The position numbers and the translations under genes are program-made. Shown in pieces: positions 51,350-62,922 of a stretch of DNA of 64,000 bases (positions are counted from its first letter, which is position 1; every line of letters starts with the position of its first letter). The DNA comes from Nilaparvata lugens (lineage: Eukaryota > Arthropoda > Insecta > Hemiptera > Delphacidae), in the NCBI RefSeq assembly GCF_014356525.2, contig NC_052511.1, positions 27,549,097 through 27,613,096 of the forward strand, written 5' to 3'. Below the pieces are notes generated by a model. The model saw only the letters and a list, made by a program, of their open reading frames with translations. It was not told the DNA's origin and made no database searches.

Positions 51350-54300
51350 GTAACTTATGCTGAGTTTATTTATATTTTTGAAATCAGTTTTTCAAGTTTC
51401 AAAGTTGTGAACCCCAATTGAATAGGCCTAATAGTTTTTAAATCTAACTTACAAAGTTCTTTTGCAACTTGTCAACTTTTACAATTTATGACAGTGTTTT
51501 TCCTTCAATAATCTTCAACTTATTGAATTATGAGTGTTAAATTTGTTTTTCTTCTAATCCGTAAATTGATTTTTAATAAACTATCTTGTGCAATTGGTAT
51601 TCATTGAGCGGCAACCATTGCTTTTTAAAAAGTGACAAGTGGATAAACAACAGATCTCATTAAATCCATTATTACTATTATTTACTCAATAGCCTATGAT
51701 CTTTATTTCCTGAATGAATTTGCATTTTAATATCTTAGCCAAAATATTTCAGGTATGTTATGGCTTAGTCAAAATTTAAAAACAGAAAACCTGTTGAGCA
51801 TGCTAACTTACTTGCGCATTGCATACGGTAGCTATTTTCTCAAAAATTAACCTGTACTATGGGATATGAAATTCAAATTTCATATTGATTTGATAAGAAT
51901 TTAATAGAATTGATAAGATAAAAAAATTGATTTCATAAGCAAATCAAACATAAACTATTGTTATATTGAGGTTATGGTTACTGCTGTGTTGAGTAGAAAG
52001 TAACTATGCTTATCTACAGTAGTTAAATACTTATTACTTATATGAATAAATAAATATGGTAACTTTTCTGTTTCCTGTTCTTGTTTTTGACTGTTTGCTC
52101 TCTTCAGCTATATTATTTTTATCTCGTTAACCCCACTTGAACAAAATATAAATTATTATTTAGTTTTATGACCTCACTTGAACAAATATAAATTATTATT
52201 TAGTTTTATGATAACTTATACTGCATTTTTACATTTGCCTAATATTGTACTGCTCAGATGTCACTTTCAACAAGAAGCTTTCATTCAAATAAGTTGAGCG
52301 TGTATGACTGATAAAAGGCTCTACTATTAGCATATAAACTTAATAATCACTTGACTCATAGAATGAATGAGTCGTCTTGATAAGCAGGCAACAAAGTTTT
52401 ATGTACGTACCTAATATAAGAACATTGAATTGATTGATACCGGTAATTTATTTGCTTACTGTTTATATCTGTCCTATACTATTTTTTCCACTTAACATTC
52501 CTTGTCATTCCAAATTTTAAATAGTTTGGCAGCATTGCTAGCAAACTTGAAAATTTCAGTTAATTTGATGGGCTTTTGATAAGACTATATTATAATTAAT
52601 AAGCTATTCAAAATAAAAAATCTAGTTCTGCTAGTGAGTCTGATTTATTTTTCTCTCAATTTATAGATTTTTCATTTTGGTACTCTTAGTAGGCCTGTTA
52701 CCTTTGTCAACTCAACACAAAGTTCAGCGTCATGATAAACCTGAGTGAATGCTTATCTTTCCTTTTGTAATTTTTATATAAGTGTAACCGATTATTAATA
52801 ATTATATTTTTGAATAGTCTCTACACTGTGAATGTTTTAAGATTATCATCGACTTATATGTTTTCAGGTGCTATTTACACAAAATGTCCGGCCATATCGT
52901 GAGGTGAAAAATGGGCATTACTTGGCGGACAGAAAATTCAAAATTGAGTTCGATAACGCCAAGATACGACAAGCGTACGATACATTGCTTGACCACCGAT
53001 GCTTGTTGTGTCCCGATGCTATGTCGTTCCAAAACTTCTCTGTCCTTAAAGAGCATATGCGACGAAATCATGGGCTCTTCTATTGTGAACTCTGCGTTGC
53101 AAATTTGAAGGTTTGTCTACATCAGGTTAACATTATATCTCCAATTGCTGCTGTTAGAAAAGAGTTCTATTAATCACTTTGAAAAAGTGTAATCACCAAG
53201 AAGACACTAATAATTTGCTTGATTTATTCATTTAGTCTAATGGAGGAAAATAATATCAATGAATTAGGTGCTCTCAGTATTTCTTTCTGAAGGGTGACTA
53301 ATTTAATTATAATTAAATTATTTACATTGCGTTTATAGAATAGAAATTAATCACTCAGATTATTTATAGTATATACTGTAAAATAAGTTGAAATCATTAA
53401 TAATAATTGATTAAGTATTCAGGATAGTATCCTTTTTACTGAGGACAGCTCCACTAATTGCTGTAAAAAATGTTGGACAGTTCAAAACATCCATAAAACT
53501 ATGGCTTCATCACGATTATAAGCAGTTTTCTCAATTGGAATTTTTGAGTTCATCTCCGTCATCAAAATCACTCTCCGATGATTTGGAAATCAACTGAAAC
53601 TGAATCTTATTCTTGTAGATTTTATTGCTCACTCACAATCCTAGGGCTTCCCCCCTAGCAAAAATGTCTCAGCAATGTCAATTATTAGAATTGCGCTTGG
53701 CTAGTTCTAGTTTGGAAATCAAATATTTAGGCACTGTTTCCATTGCGTTAATAAAATGGACATTAATGACTCAGATTATTTATAGAATATACTGTAAAAT
53801 ATGTTGAAAGTTGAAATAATGAATTTAATCGTATAGGTAATCATTACGGTTATCCAGTCACAATAATTTTTATCAGGAGTTAGCTCAGATTCGCTGATTC
53901 ACTCAATTATAGTAAAAAGAATACTATCCTGAATACTTCATCAATAATCATGATTCATCCATTTATTACTCATCGCTCTTCATGAATCTAGTCATGACTC
54001 CATGAAACACATTGTCATGCAGGCATGCAGCCCATTGTGATGATATATGTTATAATTTCAGGGTGCTGTTTCGCAGGCAATAACAATCATGACATTGTTA
54101 TACCATAATAGATTAAAAGATATGGAAAATAATATATTGTTTAAACAACAAAATATTCAGTGAACTAAATAGGGTAGAGAGTTGATCAATTCAATAATTT
54201 TAAATCTATTTATAATTGAAAATTGAGTTTTTTAAATTTTTATTGTGTGAATAAAATTTACAACTTTCTTATTGTAATTCTGGGATTGACTAAATTATCC

Positions 54301-57300
54301 TGGGAGATCAAGGCATCAAAAATTCATTGGGTTCCCGTGATTGATATCCCTACTCACTTCATTTCCCTACATATAGTATCTGTTTCATATTCAATTAGGC
54401 TTGATAGTTATTGATATTCACCAATCTTAAACTGGTAGTGAATAGATTCAATTTTGAGATAATACTCATTCCTTGGCGTTACACAGTTTAACTTGTACAT
54501 TTCTATGTCACTTCAATAGATGTACCTGATGAGAATACTAATTCCAATTTTTTCAAAGTTGAATAATATTACCATTTTCAGCATGAGTGAATCTGCATGA
54601 TAGTGAGATTCTCTACTGTCAGCATTCTTTATAATTAAAACCAACTCCTCCCATTCCATCAATGCCGACAGTTTGAACTGAATATGGGAACTGAATAAGA
54701 GAAGATGATATAATCACTTCATGAAATAGTTATTCAATTATTCAATAACATGTTCTGGTTCCCATATGTTTCTCGACTTTCATAACATTTAAGTTATTAT
54801 TGTAATGCATTATGCATAATAAGCACCCTGATCTAAGACCTGATCGTAAATTGTTGTCGAGATATAGTCGTAGGAACATGGCCACCTCAAACATCATAGT
54901 CCACTTCAACTCATTTGGTGGCAAAATTTCATCTATTTATCACAAAAACAAGGTAGACTACAGACATTGAACCCAAACCAGTCTTCACTACTACTTACAT
55001 TCATATTGAGCAAGTCACTAGGAAAAAATTAAAAATGCAGTTCACAAAATGTAAAAGCAAATTTATAAGAAGTACAAAAAAGCATAAGTTATTAAAAATA
55101 AAATAAGTATAAGTAATAAATAAAAGTATGATGATAGGGAATAGAAAAACAGATTCAATAGTTAAGGTAAACTAAATACTTTACCATCCAATATTCAAAC
55201 TTAAACCATTATTCTAATTAATTTGTGTGCAATTGTATTATTTGTTTTTTGTTCTTGATTTATTGTATGAAATTTGATTTTATTATTGTTTTGGCAAGAT
55301 AAAACTGATTTTATTTGAACTGTTGGTGATGGAATTATCTTCTCATAATTATTATATATTCGTATTTTATTTATGGCCAATCAGAGGTTGAAAAATGACC
55401 CTAGTAAAATCAGTAAATTATTTTGTTTTGTGTAGATCTTGACTCGCGAACGACGTTGTTATACGAGACAAGAGCTCGATCAGCACCAGAAGACAGGAGA
55501 TCCGGACGACAGATCGCACAAGGGCCATCCGCTCTGCAAATTTTGTGACACTCGTTACATGGACAAAGATGATCTGCACAGGCATTTACGAAGAGATCAT
55601 CTCTACTGTCACTTTTGCGATGCTGATGGCCTCAACCAATACTATGGGTATGTAAACTCAATAAGATTTTTCTCACAAATATCTGGATGTCACAGATCAC
55701 AGTAATATAAAGTATATTGAATAAAATTAAAAAACTAAATAAAAAATCTTGTTAGATCGAGAGTTTGGAGTAAAATTCAGCTTCAACACTAAAGGGTCGC
55801 ATTGTCAATATAACTTGCTAGGAAGACTAACCTCTGACAATAGAGAACAATCATATTCTGAGTTAAAGTAATTTCTTACTGAAAGTTACACTACTGTGGT
55901 GAAGTTAGACGAAGTACTGTTACGGAGAATGGTTTTGTGAATGGGGGTGTCCCTGGAGACGAATAAACACATGTTAAAAAATTTAAACAAATCATAATAA
56001 TTATGCTGAACCTACACTGATCCTTTAGCAGACAGAAATACGAAGATCACTAGACATGGGAATAATTTGTATGAACTTGTATTGTTTCTTTGTAATTTTG
56101 GAATTTATTATGTTCATAGCTATCAAAAAGAATTATTTCTTCTGGTTTACACAAGAATCTGATAGATGCAAGTACGACGACAATCCAAGGAAGGTAGATT
56201 TTTGTTTGGATTCGTATTTGGAAATTGATCAATTTGATAAATTCGAAATTGTAGTATATACATTTTTGGACTCAAAATTGTGTGCGAATTAAGTTATCAT
56301 TCAAGTTGCGAAAGTATCATAACCTTTAAACTGTGTATTCCAAATTAAGGTTTGAAGCAGTTTTGGGCAAATGCCTGTTGTTTTTACTTGGATTGTATCT
56401 GCATATGAATAAATACATAAGAGTTGTGTTTTGACTTGATTATGATGTTTTGAAAACTGTTTAGATTATTGCTAGAAATGGAACGTAATTTATAGACCAC
56501 AAATTCTTCTATCTATGATGATTTTTCAATATTTGAATGTAACAGTCTTAATCATCACAGTATTAATATTTATTGAATAATCTATGTTCTGATTTTGCAG
56601 ACAGCTCTGGAATTTTTATCTTTTTATTGGCATCAAACACCTTTGACTGTCGTATAAGAAGCCTTTTATTCTATAATTCAATTTTAATATTAAGCTATTC
56701 AATTGCAGAAACTATGAATCATTGCGTGATCATTTTCGGAAAGATCATTATCTGTGTGAAGAAGGAACTTGCTATGAAGAGAAGTTCACTGCAGTTTTCA
56801 GAACCGAAATCGATTTGAGAGGTGAGAAGAGACTACTAATATCTATTTTAAAAACATGAATCATAATCAAACTAAAATTATTTTTCCTCCACCTACTGTC
56901 TAAAGTAGTAATTTACTTTACTCCCTAGAACATAACAGTAAAGTGTCACTTTTTTGCTCTTGAGACTAAATAACAGAAAAACTCCCAAGGGACTAGAAAT
57001 AGATCCATTTAATAATAGCATGGGAAGCATTTCTATTTCCATAATGGGAAGAATTTTAGCTTGCATTGGGAATAGAGCTGAGGATCGAAGCTTAGATGAG
57101 GAACCATGTAGAGTTGAGTCATTGAGCCAACTAAATTCAATACCTCAACCAGAAATTTATAGCCTATCAACTTATGAAATATACTTTTATACTTTTAATA
57201 ATAATAATAATCATAGCTTTATTGACATTCATATAGAACAAAAGCCTCTCTACTTGAGGTATTTGAGTTGACAACAGTTTATATTAAGTTCCTTTCATAA

Positions 57301-60229
57301 TTTTGACACTATTTTGCCCCACATTTCTCTGTCTCTGGCCGTAGTGGTCCATGCATAGCCGACTCTCTGGTTCATTTCGTCCCTCCATCTTGTGGTTGGT
57401 CGTCCTCTTCTTCTCTTCTTATCCCTCGGAATCCAGTCGGTGCAGATCTTGGTCCATCGGTCCTCCTGCATTCTGGCCACATGCCCTGCCCACTTCCATT
57501 TCGTGATGTGAGCCTCCTTTTGGATGTACTTCACTCTCACTCTGCTCAATACATCGCTGTTCCTCACCCTTTGACTCAGCTTGATTCCCAGGATACTGCG
57601 TAGCATTCTTGTTTGTGTCGTCTCTAGTCTCTTATCCAACCTTTCTGTCAGCGCCCACGTTTGTGACCCATATAATATTGCTGGATAGACGCATGATGAC
57701 AGGGCTTTCGCTTTTAGATCATTGGAGAAGTTTCCTTTGAATATCTTTTTCAGCATCCAGTATTTTTTCCATCCCTTGTCAATTCTTAGTTTCACTTCTT
57801 TTTCCAATCGATTTGTGAATGACAAGGCCTGCCCAAATATACATACTCATCAACATACTCAATGATGCCGCAACTAACTAAGCTCCACTCCCTCTCTCTC
57901 CGAATTGGTCATTATTCTTGTTTTTTGAGCATTCAGCTGGAGACCCATCATGCCACTGATTTCTACCAATTCGTTCATCATCTCTTTCAACTGGTAGGCG
58001 CTCTCTGCAACAATCATTACGTCGTCGGCGAATCTTGAATTCGTGAGTTTATATCCGTTGATACTCAAACCTCTATCCTCCCACTCTAGCCTTCTAAATA
58101 TGTACTCCAGGCAGCAGTTGAAGATAACAGGGGACAATGGACAACCCTGCTTTACCCCTCTCTCTATTTTGATATTCTTCCCTCTTCTCTCCAACTCAAT
58201 AAATACTTCTGTATCCTTGTAGATATTCTTAATCACATTTATATAATCTTTGCTGATGCCCGTTTCTTCCAGTGCGTCCCACATCCTGCAATGCCTCAGA
58301 CTATCAAATGCCTTGTGGAAATCCACGAATCCTAAATATACTGGTACATTGTACTCTAAGCACTTTTCAATGAGTTGATTCGCTGCTTGTAAGTGGTCTA
58401 CGGTTGAGTATCCTGGCCTGAATCCTGCTTGTGCAGATGGATGATTTTCATATACTACATTCATAATCCTTTTTTTAATAATGCTGGCGAAGACTTTATA
58501 GAGAACTGATGATAGAGTAATGGGCCTATAATTTTTTATATCAAATCTGCATCCCTTCTTGAAGAGTAAATTACTTTACTTGTTTTCCAATCCTTCACTT
58601 TGTCTCTCAATATTCTATTGAATAGGAGTTTAAGTGGTTTTATAGTTTTTCGAAACCCAATATTAGTAACTCGTTCGTGATACCGTCGCTTCCTGGAGAT
58701 TTTTCTTTTTTCATATTGTTGATAACATTACTTATTTCTTCTTCTAAGATTTCGGGCTCACAGGTCTCGACAGGGTGATTGTCCGTCATTTCCCATCTGT
58801 CATTGGCATTTATCATTTTGTATAGCTCTTCATAAAATTTGGAAATTTCTTCTAGTATCTGCCACCTAACCGTTGTTACTCCTTCCATGTTCAGTTTTGG
58901 GATCCATTTTCTTTTATTTGTGCTCAGCTGTTTATTTATTTTCTTAGTCGATCCTGTTGTTGACATAATTGCATTGATGACGTTTTCTTCATATTCTTCT
59001 ATCTCCTTCCTTATTCTTTTCCTTACTTCTTTTCTAAGTCATCTATGCTCATCCTTTTGATCTTCAGTTTTATTTACAATTCTATTCAAACTTTCACGCT
59101 TTTCGATAAGTTCCCTTGTTTCAGCTGAAATCCTATTACTTCTCATTTTTCCGTTTCTTTGTTGTTCTCCCTCTGATTTGACAGAAGCTGTATGTATGGA
59201 CTGTATGAGGTTATTATATATTTCTTCTATGCCACTAGTCTCCAATATGTTTCTTCTCCCTATTTCTTCTTCTAAATTTTTTACAAAATTTTCAGCATTC
59301 ATCTGATTTATCATCAATCATTTTTGCTTTATGCGGAATTTCCTTTTGTGTAGAAGCATTTCGGTCATCAGTAACTAACCTGTGATCCGAGTCATTCTTG
59401 AAATTTTTAACGACTTTTAATAGGCTCAACTTATTTTACATAGCCTACTCAATATTACTGGACTATAAACATTTATAAATATTTCATATTATTCAAAATA
59501 CCAGCCAACGAATATTTCTTATCAGCTAAACAAATCTGGAACTTGGAATCGGCCATCATTGTTCTCAACTCTTCATTTTTACAACTTTTGCCGACAAATA
59601 ACACTGTCGGCAGTGAACTCTGCCAACTGCCAGCTCAGTTTCTACTTTTTAGGTTATGTTATAACATATTTTCCGGTCATGTTAGTTTTTGAAATCATTT
59701 TATTTGCAGTTTTTATTAAAAAAATGTAGGGGGAAGAAAAATGTTTTTAACATCACGAGTGAAAAATGTTTTTTCTATTCCAAGGGAATTGTTATCCTCG
59801 GCTTTGCCTCGGGCATTAAACTTTTCCTTCTGGAAGAAAAAGCTGTAGTTTACACTCTAGATATGCAAATAACTATTTCATCTCCTTCAATAATCTTAGC
59901 ACCTTCAATTTATTCATTTAATTTGAAATTTGAAATAGTATGTAATCAATTTTTTTTAATAAATAATTTTTGAAGATCTATTTTTGATCTAGACGTCTAA
60001 TTTATCTCTTCTTTATCAATCTAGACATCTTTTATATCTGTAAAAATGTATTTTGTACTATTTTATTACAAAATATTTTGCTTATTGTAGCACACAGGGC
60101 GTCAGTGCACGGAAGGATGATTGGAAAAGCAGCTACCAAACAGGCCCGAACTCTGGAACTGGCTTTCAAGCTTACACCAAGGCCCAACGAACAACGTAGA
60201 GGCAGAGGACCATTCTATCCGGATTTCGG
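51173..60229 (+). CDS. ZNF598: E3 ubiquitin ligase ZNF598/Hel2, N-terminal five exons
   Basis: Five exons join in phase (51173-51349, 52868-53110, 55436-55647, 56709-56821, 60091-60229), 294 codons plus two bases, continuing beyond the window. An N-terminal C3HC4-type RING (CVVC, CDH, CYEC, CPIC) is followed by the LFTQNVRPYREVKNGHYLAD region and C2H2-like fingers: CLLCPDAMSFQNFSVLKEHM, CELC, CKFCDTRYMDKDDLHRHLRR, HCHFCDADG-type, LRDHFRKDHYLCEEGTC, then AHRASVHGRMIG and a basic GRGPFYPDFG. This order is specific to ZNF598/Hel2, the cytosolic ligase that senses collided ribosomes and ubiquitinates 40S proteins to trigger ribosome-associated quality control. The ATG at 51173 is right before the RING. 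The C-terminal half lies outside. Confidence 0.93.
51350..52867 (+). other. ZNF598 intron 1
   Basis: AT-rich and mostly unremarkable. At about 52134-52210 a 39-bp segment (cacttgaacaaaatataa onward) is tandemly duplicated. Confidence 0.6.
52868..53110 (+). CDS. ZNF598: ZNF598 exon 2
   Basis: Acceptor gttttcag ending 52867, donor gtttgt at 53111, 81 codons in phase 0. Encodes VLFTQNVRPYREVKNGHYLA, FKIEFDNAKIRQAYDTLLDH and the first zinc finger (CLLC...LKEHMRRNHG) with FYCELCVANLK. Confidence 0.93.
53345..53945. repeat. rearranged repeat block in ZNF598 intron 2
   Basis: ctcagattatttatag plus about 30 following bases occurs at about 53353 and again at 53770 in the same orientation. The sequence aagtattcaggatagtat with its flanks (53409-53441) recurs inverted at 53911-53945. 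The two duplications suggest a degenerate foldback element. Confidence 0.5.
53946..55435 (+). other. rest of ZNF598 intron 2, nothing recognised
   Basis: AT-rich intronic DNA. No repeats or frames worth calling. Confidence 0.5.
55436..55647 (+). CDS. ZNF598: ZNF598 exon 3 (zinc fingers)
   Basis: Acceptor ttgtgtag ending 55435, donor gtatgt at 55648. Starts ILTRERRCYTRQELDQHQKT and encodes PLCKFCDTRYMDKDDLHRHL and DHLYCHFCDADGLNQYYG. Ends after two bases of a Gly codon completed by exon 4. Confidence 0.93.
55648..56708 (+). other. ZNF598 intron 3, nothing recognised
   Basis: About 1.06 kb of AT-rich DNA. Overlapping open frames at 56050-56292 on both strands have no support. Confidence 0.5.
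56709..56821 (+). CDS. ZNF598: ZNF598 exon 4
   Basis: A short exon (113 nt). Acceptor aattgcag ending 56708, donor gtgaga at 56822. Encodes NYESLRDHFRKDHYLCEEGT and CYEEKFTAVFRTEIDLR, a finger characteristic of ZNF598. The final base joins CA of exon 5 to make the Ala of AHRASVHG. Confidence 0.92.
57190..59320 (-). mobile_element. RTE-like LINE, 5'-truncated, antisense in ZNF598 intron 4
   Basis: A minus-strand non-LTR element of about 2.1 kb: linker, RT, C-terminal domain, short 3' UTR and a trinucleotide tail (taataataataataat at 57198-57212 on +). The endonuclease is absent, consistent with 5' truncation at target-primed reverse transcription. It lies wholly between ZNF598 exons 4 and 5, so it should be removed by splicing. 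Confidence 0.85.
57295..59317 (-). pseudogene. RTE-like reverse transcriptase, multiply broken
   Basis: Four minus-strand frames in succession (59317-59039, 58966-58640, 58464-57874, 57825-57295). Visible: KKEKSPGSDGITNELL (start of RT), AGFRPGYSTVDHLQ, motif A FVDFHKAFDSLRH, motif B GVKQGCPLSPVIFN, catalytic motif C RFADDVMIVAES, then AILYGSQTWALTERLDKRLE and a C-terminal RRRGRPTTRWRDEMNQRVG with W and R/D-rich ends, as in RTE/BovB-type elements. Frames shift near 59000, 58550 and 57850, so it is inactive. Confidence 0.85.
60091..60229 (+). CDS. ZNF598: ZNF598 exon 5
   Basis: Acceptor ttattgtag ending 60090, donor gtaagt at 60230. Encodes AHRASVHGRMIGKAATKQAR, TLELAFKLTPRPNEQRRGRG and PFYPDFG. 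Ends after two bases of a codon, so the gene continues beyond 64000. Confidence 0.92.
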
Positions 60230-60249
60230 GTAAGTTATGATCCAAGATG

Positions 60250-60740
60250 GCTATCTTGAAAATTTTCAGGTCATCAGCGTAAATTAGTGCTTCGCATTCC
60301 AGATTGTTGACAACATCATTAATGAAGATATTAAACTACAGAGGCCCAAGATTGGACCCCTGCGGAACCCCTGATGTTGTCACAAAAGTTTTTGATGCAC
60401 CGCCATTGAATGTGACATGAAATGTCCTCTTCTCAAGATATGAGGAAATCCACTTGACAAGTACTACATTAAATCCAATAATGGATAGTTTACTGAGTAT
60501 GATGTGTGGCATCTTATCAAATGCCTTCTCTAGATCAATATAAATGACATCAATCTGTTCTTGGTTTTCCACACATGGTCCCACATATTACAGGAAATTA
60601 GCCAGATCTGAGGTGGTTGACTTCCCTAACATGAATCGAATCCATGCTGTGCGTCATCTATTCTACTCTTTACATTATTAAAGATGTGTTTATGGACAAT
60701 CCTCTCCATAATCTTGGGATATCTCGGGTATCTTCGGATA
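60250..60740 (-). pseudogene. LINE RT palm fragment, antisense in ZNF598 intron 5
   Basis: The minus strand reads RT motif A (IYIDLEKAFDKMPH), then KWISSYLEKRTFHVTFNGG, motif B SGVPQGSNLGPL, a stop, and motif C LIYADDLKIFK near 60260. Upstream, PKIMERIVHKHIFNNVKSRI is followed by a further break. Both ends are truncated and the left end lies only about 20 bp from the exon 5 donor. Confidence 0.82.
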
Positions 60741-60909
60741 TCTTGGTATATATTATCTTAATAATATTTATTAATCTTCTACTGCTCTCCTTTTGATAGA
60801 ATTTTACAAAGTAATCTTATTCTTTTTACACGAGAAATAGAACATTCAACTACTTTGATGCCTGAATACTGGAGAGCGATCTACGATCAGAGCGGTCTTA
60901 GGAGGATAT

Positions 60910-62236
60910 AAATAAAATAAATAAATAAATAAATGTTTATTTCCCAAAAAAACTAAAACTACAACATCAATTACACAAAATATTAGATAAATTACAATAT
61001 TACATACAATAGTTAGTTACAAAAGATTCTTATAATGTGTCCTCTACTTGTTTAGTTTTTTCTGTGTGGAAATTGACCTACTCCACTATGGCGTACCATG
61101 TTCTAGAGTAGGTTTTGTTGTTTTTTTTGTGCGTATTATTAATTAGTTAGTGTTTAGTAAGTCATTAGGTGGTTAGTTGTTGTTTGAAATAATGTTTTCT
61201 ATGTTCTGTCTTCCTTTGCTCATCAACCAATTGTGTACTATTGTTTTGAACTTTCTAGGATGATTAATCTGTTTAAAGTTTGCAGGAAGTAGATTATATA
61301 ATTTTGGTGCTAAATGATTGAAATGTCTCTGGTATAGTGCCTTCCTTGCAACACTAGTGATGAGAAGATTCCTGTATCTGGTGTTGTGGTTGTGGTTTCT
61401 GGTTTGAAATGTTGTTGGGTTCTTGTGTAATCTGCATAGAATCTCCTTGGATTAAAGCTGTCTTGGATCCATCACGTCAAACTCATTGAATAGCTGGTCT
61501 GATGAATAGCGTGGAGGCTTCTGGTTGATGACCCTCATGATCAGCTTCTGTACCCTGAGGAGCGGTTCGATGTGCAAGAAGCTTGCACCTCCCCATCCCA
61601 CAATCCCATACAGCATGAGGGACTGAGCTAGAGAGAAGTAGATAACTCTTAGACATCCCTTGTCGACCAGTGTCCTCAGAATCCTGAATCTGCAGATAGT
61701 CTTCCTCAGTCTCCCGCATAATTCATTGAGATGATGATCCCAGCGCAGAAAAGAGTCCATTGTAACTCCCAGGTATTTCTGTGACTGTTTCCTACGAACT
61801 GTATATGAAGTGTTATTCCATTGATTCTTGATTACTATCTCATCTCCTGTTGGCTGTCCATGTTGAGTCGCCGAAAAGGTCAGAAAGAAGGTTTTCTCGT
61901 GGTTCAATGTTAGCAGATTTTCACTCAACCAGCGAGACACCCTCTGAAGTCCAGTCTCGGCTTCTCTCCAGGTCATCTCCCAGGTCGGTTCAGAGAACAG
62001 TAGAACAGTATCATCTGCAAAGGTGGTGATTGATCCATTAATTTCCATGTTGCATAATGGGTTTATGTAGAGAAGAAAAAGAATTGGTCCTAGTACTGTT
62101 CCTTGTGGCACTCCAAACTTTACAGTCAGCTTGTTGCTTATACATCCATTGACTCTGACACATTGTGTTCGGTTTGATAGGTAGCTCTTGAAAAGATTCC
62201 ATGCGACTCCTCTTATTCCATAGTTAATTCCATATA
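60910..62236 (-). mobile_element. LINE 3' half with (AAAT)n tail
   Basis: The minus-strand RT frame (62282-61452) is followed by a non-coding 3' UTR (61451-60935) ending at a tetranucleotide tail visible on + as aaataaataaataaatg (60913-60935). The 5' end abuts a mariner fragment at about 62237. Tail and intact 3' part indicate normal target-primed insertion, with the upstream part lost or displaced. Confidence 0.82.
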
Positions 62237-62282
62237 TACGAGGGTCATTCAATAAGTAACGAAACAAATTACTAATTTTCAA
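61452..62282 (-). pseudogene. LINE reverse transcriptase, C-terminal part
   Basis: One long uninterrupted frame carries AWNLFKSYLSNRTQCVRVNG, motif B FGVPQGTVLGPILFLLYIN, motif C TTFADDTVLLFSE, SQKYLGVTMDSFLRWDHHL and a C-terminal VQKLIMRVINQKP region. Its first 15 or so codons are mariner end sequence read antisense, so the real RT similarity starts near 62235 and motif A is missing. Little decay within the frame suggests a relatively young copy. Clade Jockey/CR1/I-like, not resolved. Confidence 0.82.
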
Positions 62283-62545
62283 AAACGGCTAAATTGATCC
62301 ATATGAAACTTTCAGGACATGAAGTTTGGCATGAAGTTGGACATCAGTTGTTGCACCGTATTTCATAAACATAATCGCAAATTGTTTCAGTTAACAATGG
62401 CGAGTCCGCTTGGAGAATTGCACCGTTGAAGAACAACGTGCTGTGATCAGATTTTTAGTCGCAGAAGGTGAGAAAGCTAGTGAAATCCACAAAAGAATGT
62501 TGAAAGTGTACGGCGACCATTGTTTGAAAGACCATTATTACAAAA
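62239..62545 (+). mobile_element. mariner fragment, 5' end only
   Basis: A TA at 62237-62238 is followed by cgagggtcattcaataagta, a typical mariner-type end, then a leader and an ATG at 62397. After a 1-nt frame change near 62415 the reading is CTVEEQRAVIRFLVAEGEKA and SEIHKRMLKVYGDHC, the N-terminal helix-turn-helix of a mariner transposase. Sequence similarity stops by about 62545, so the catalytic domain and the right TIR are absent. Confidence 0.8.
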
Positions 62546-62922
62546 TATTACTTTCTAAATTTATTTGATGTATCTGTAGAATAATGTCTACAACAGCTTA
62601 ATATTGTAAAAGAAAGTGAACATGTATTGCTGGATACCCAATTCATTAAAAATATTATATTGATAACATAAACACATTAATTTGGTATCACAAAAAATAT
62701 TCTTCAAAAATACATTGTTCGAAAAATACATCTATTATTCTCTTCAAAATTTCTTCCACATCTATTACTTCTATCTGATTATTTCGTTCCACATTTTTCA
62801 TTTCATCTATATTTATTAGGATCAATCAACGTTTTCGATAACTTATCTTTGGCAAATACAGGTTTTTTCAAGCCATCAAATCCGCCCATATGCAAAGGTA
62901 GCTTCACTTTCTCAATCATTCT
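62546..62922. other. AT-rich intronic DNA, nothing recognised
   Basis: No frame or repeat boundary could be supported in this part of ZNF598 intron 5. Confidence 0.4.

Noticed and set aside
57295..62282. RT frames as host genes
   Set aside because: They carry RT motifs with breaks, tails and truncation, and lie in introns of ZNF598.
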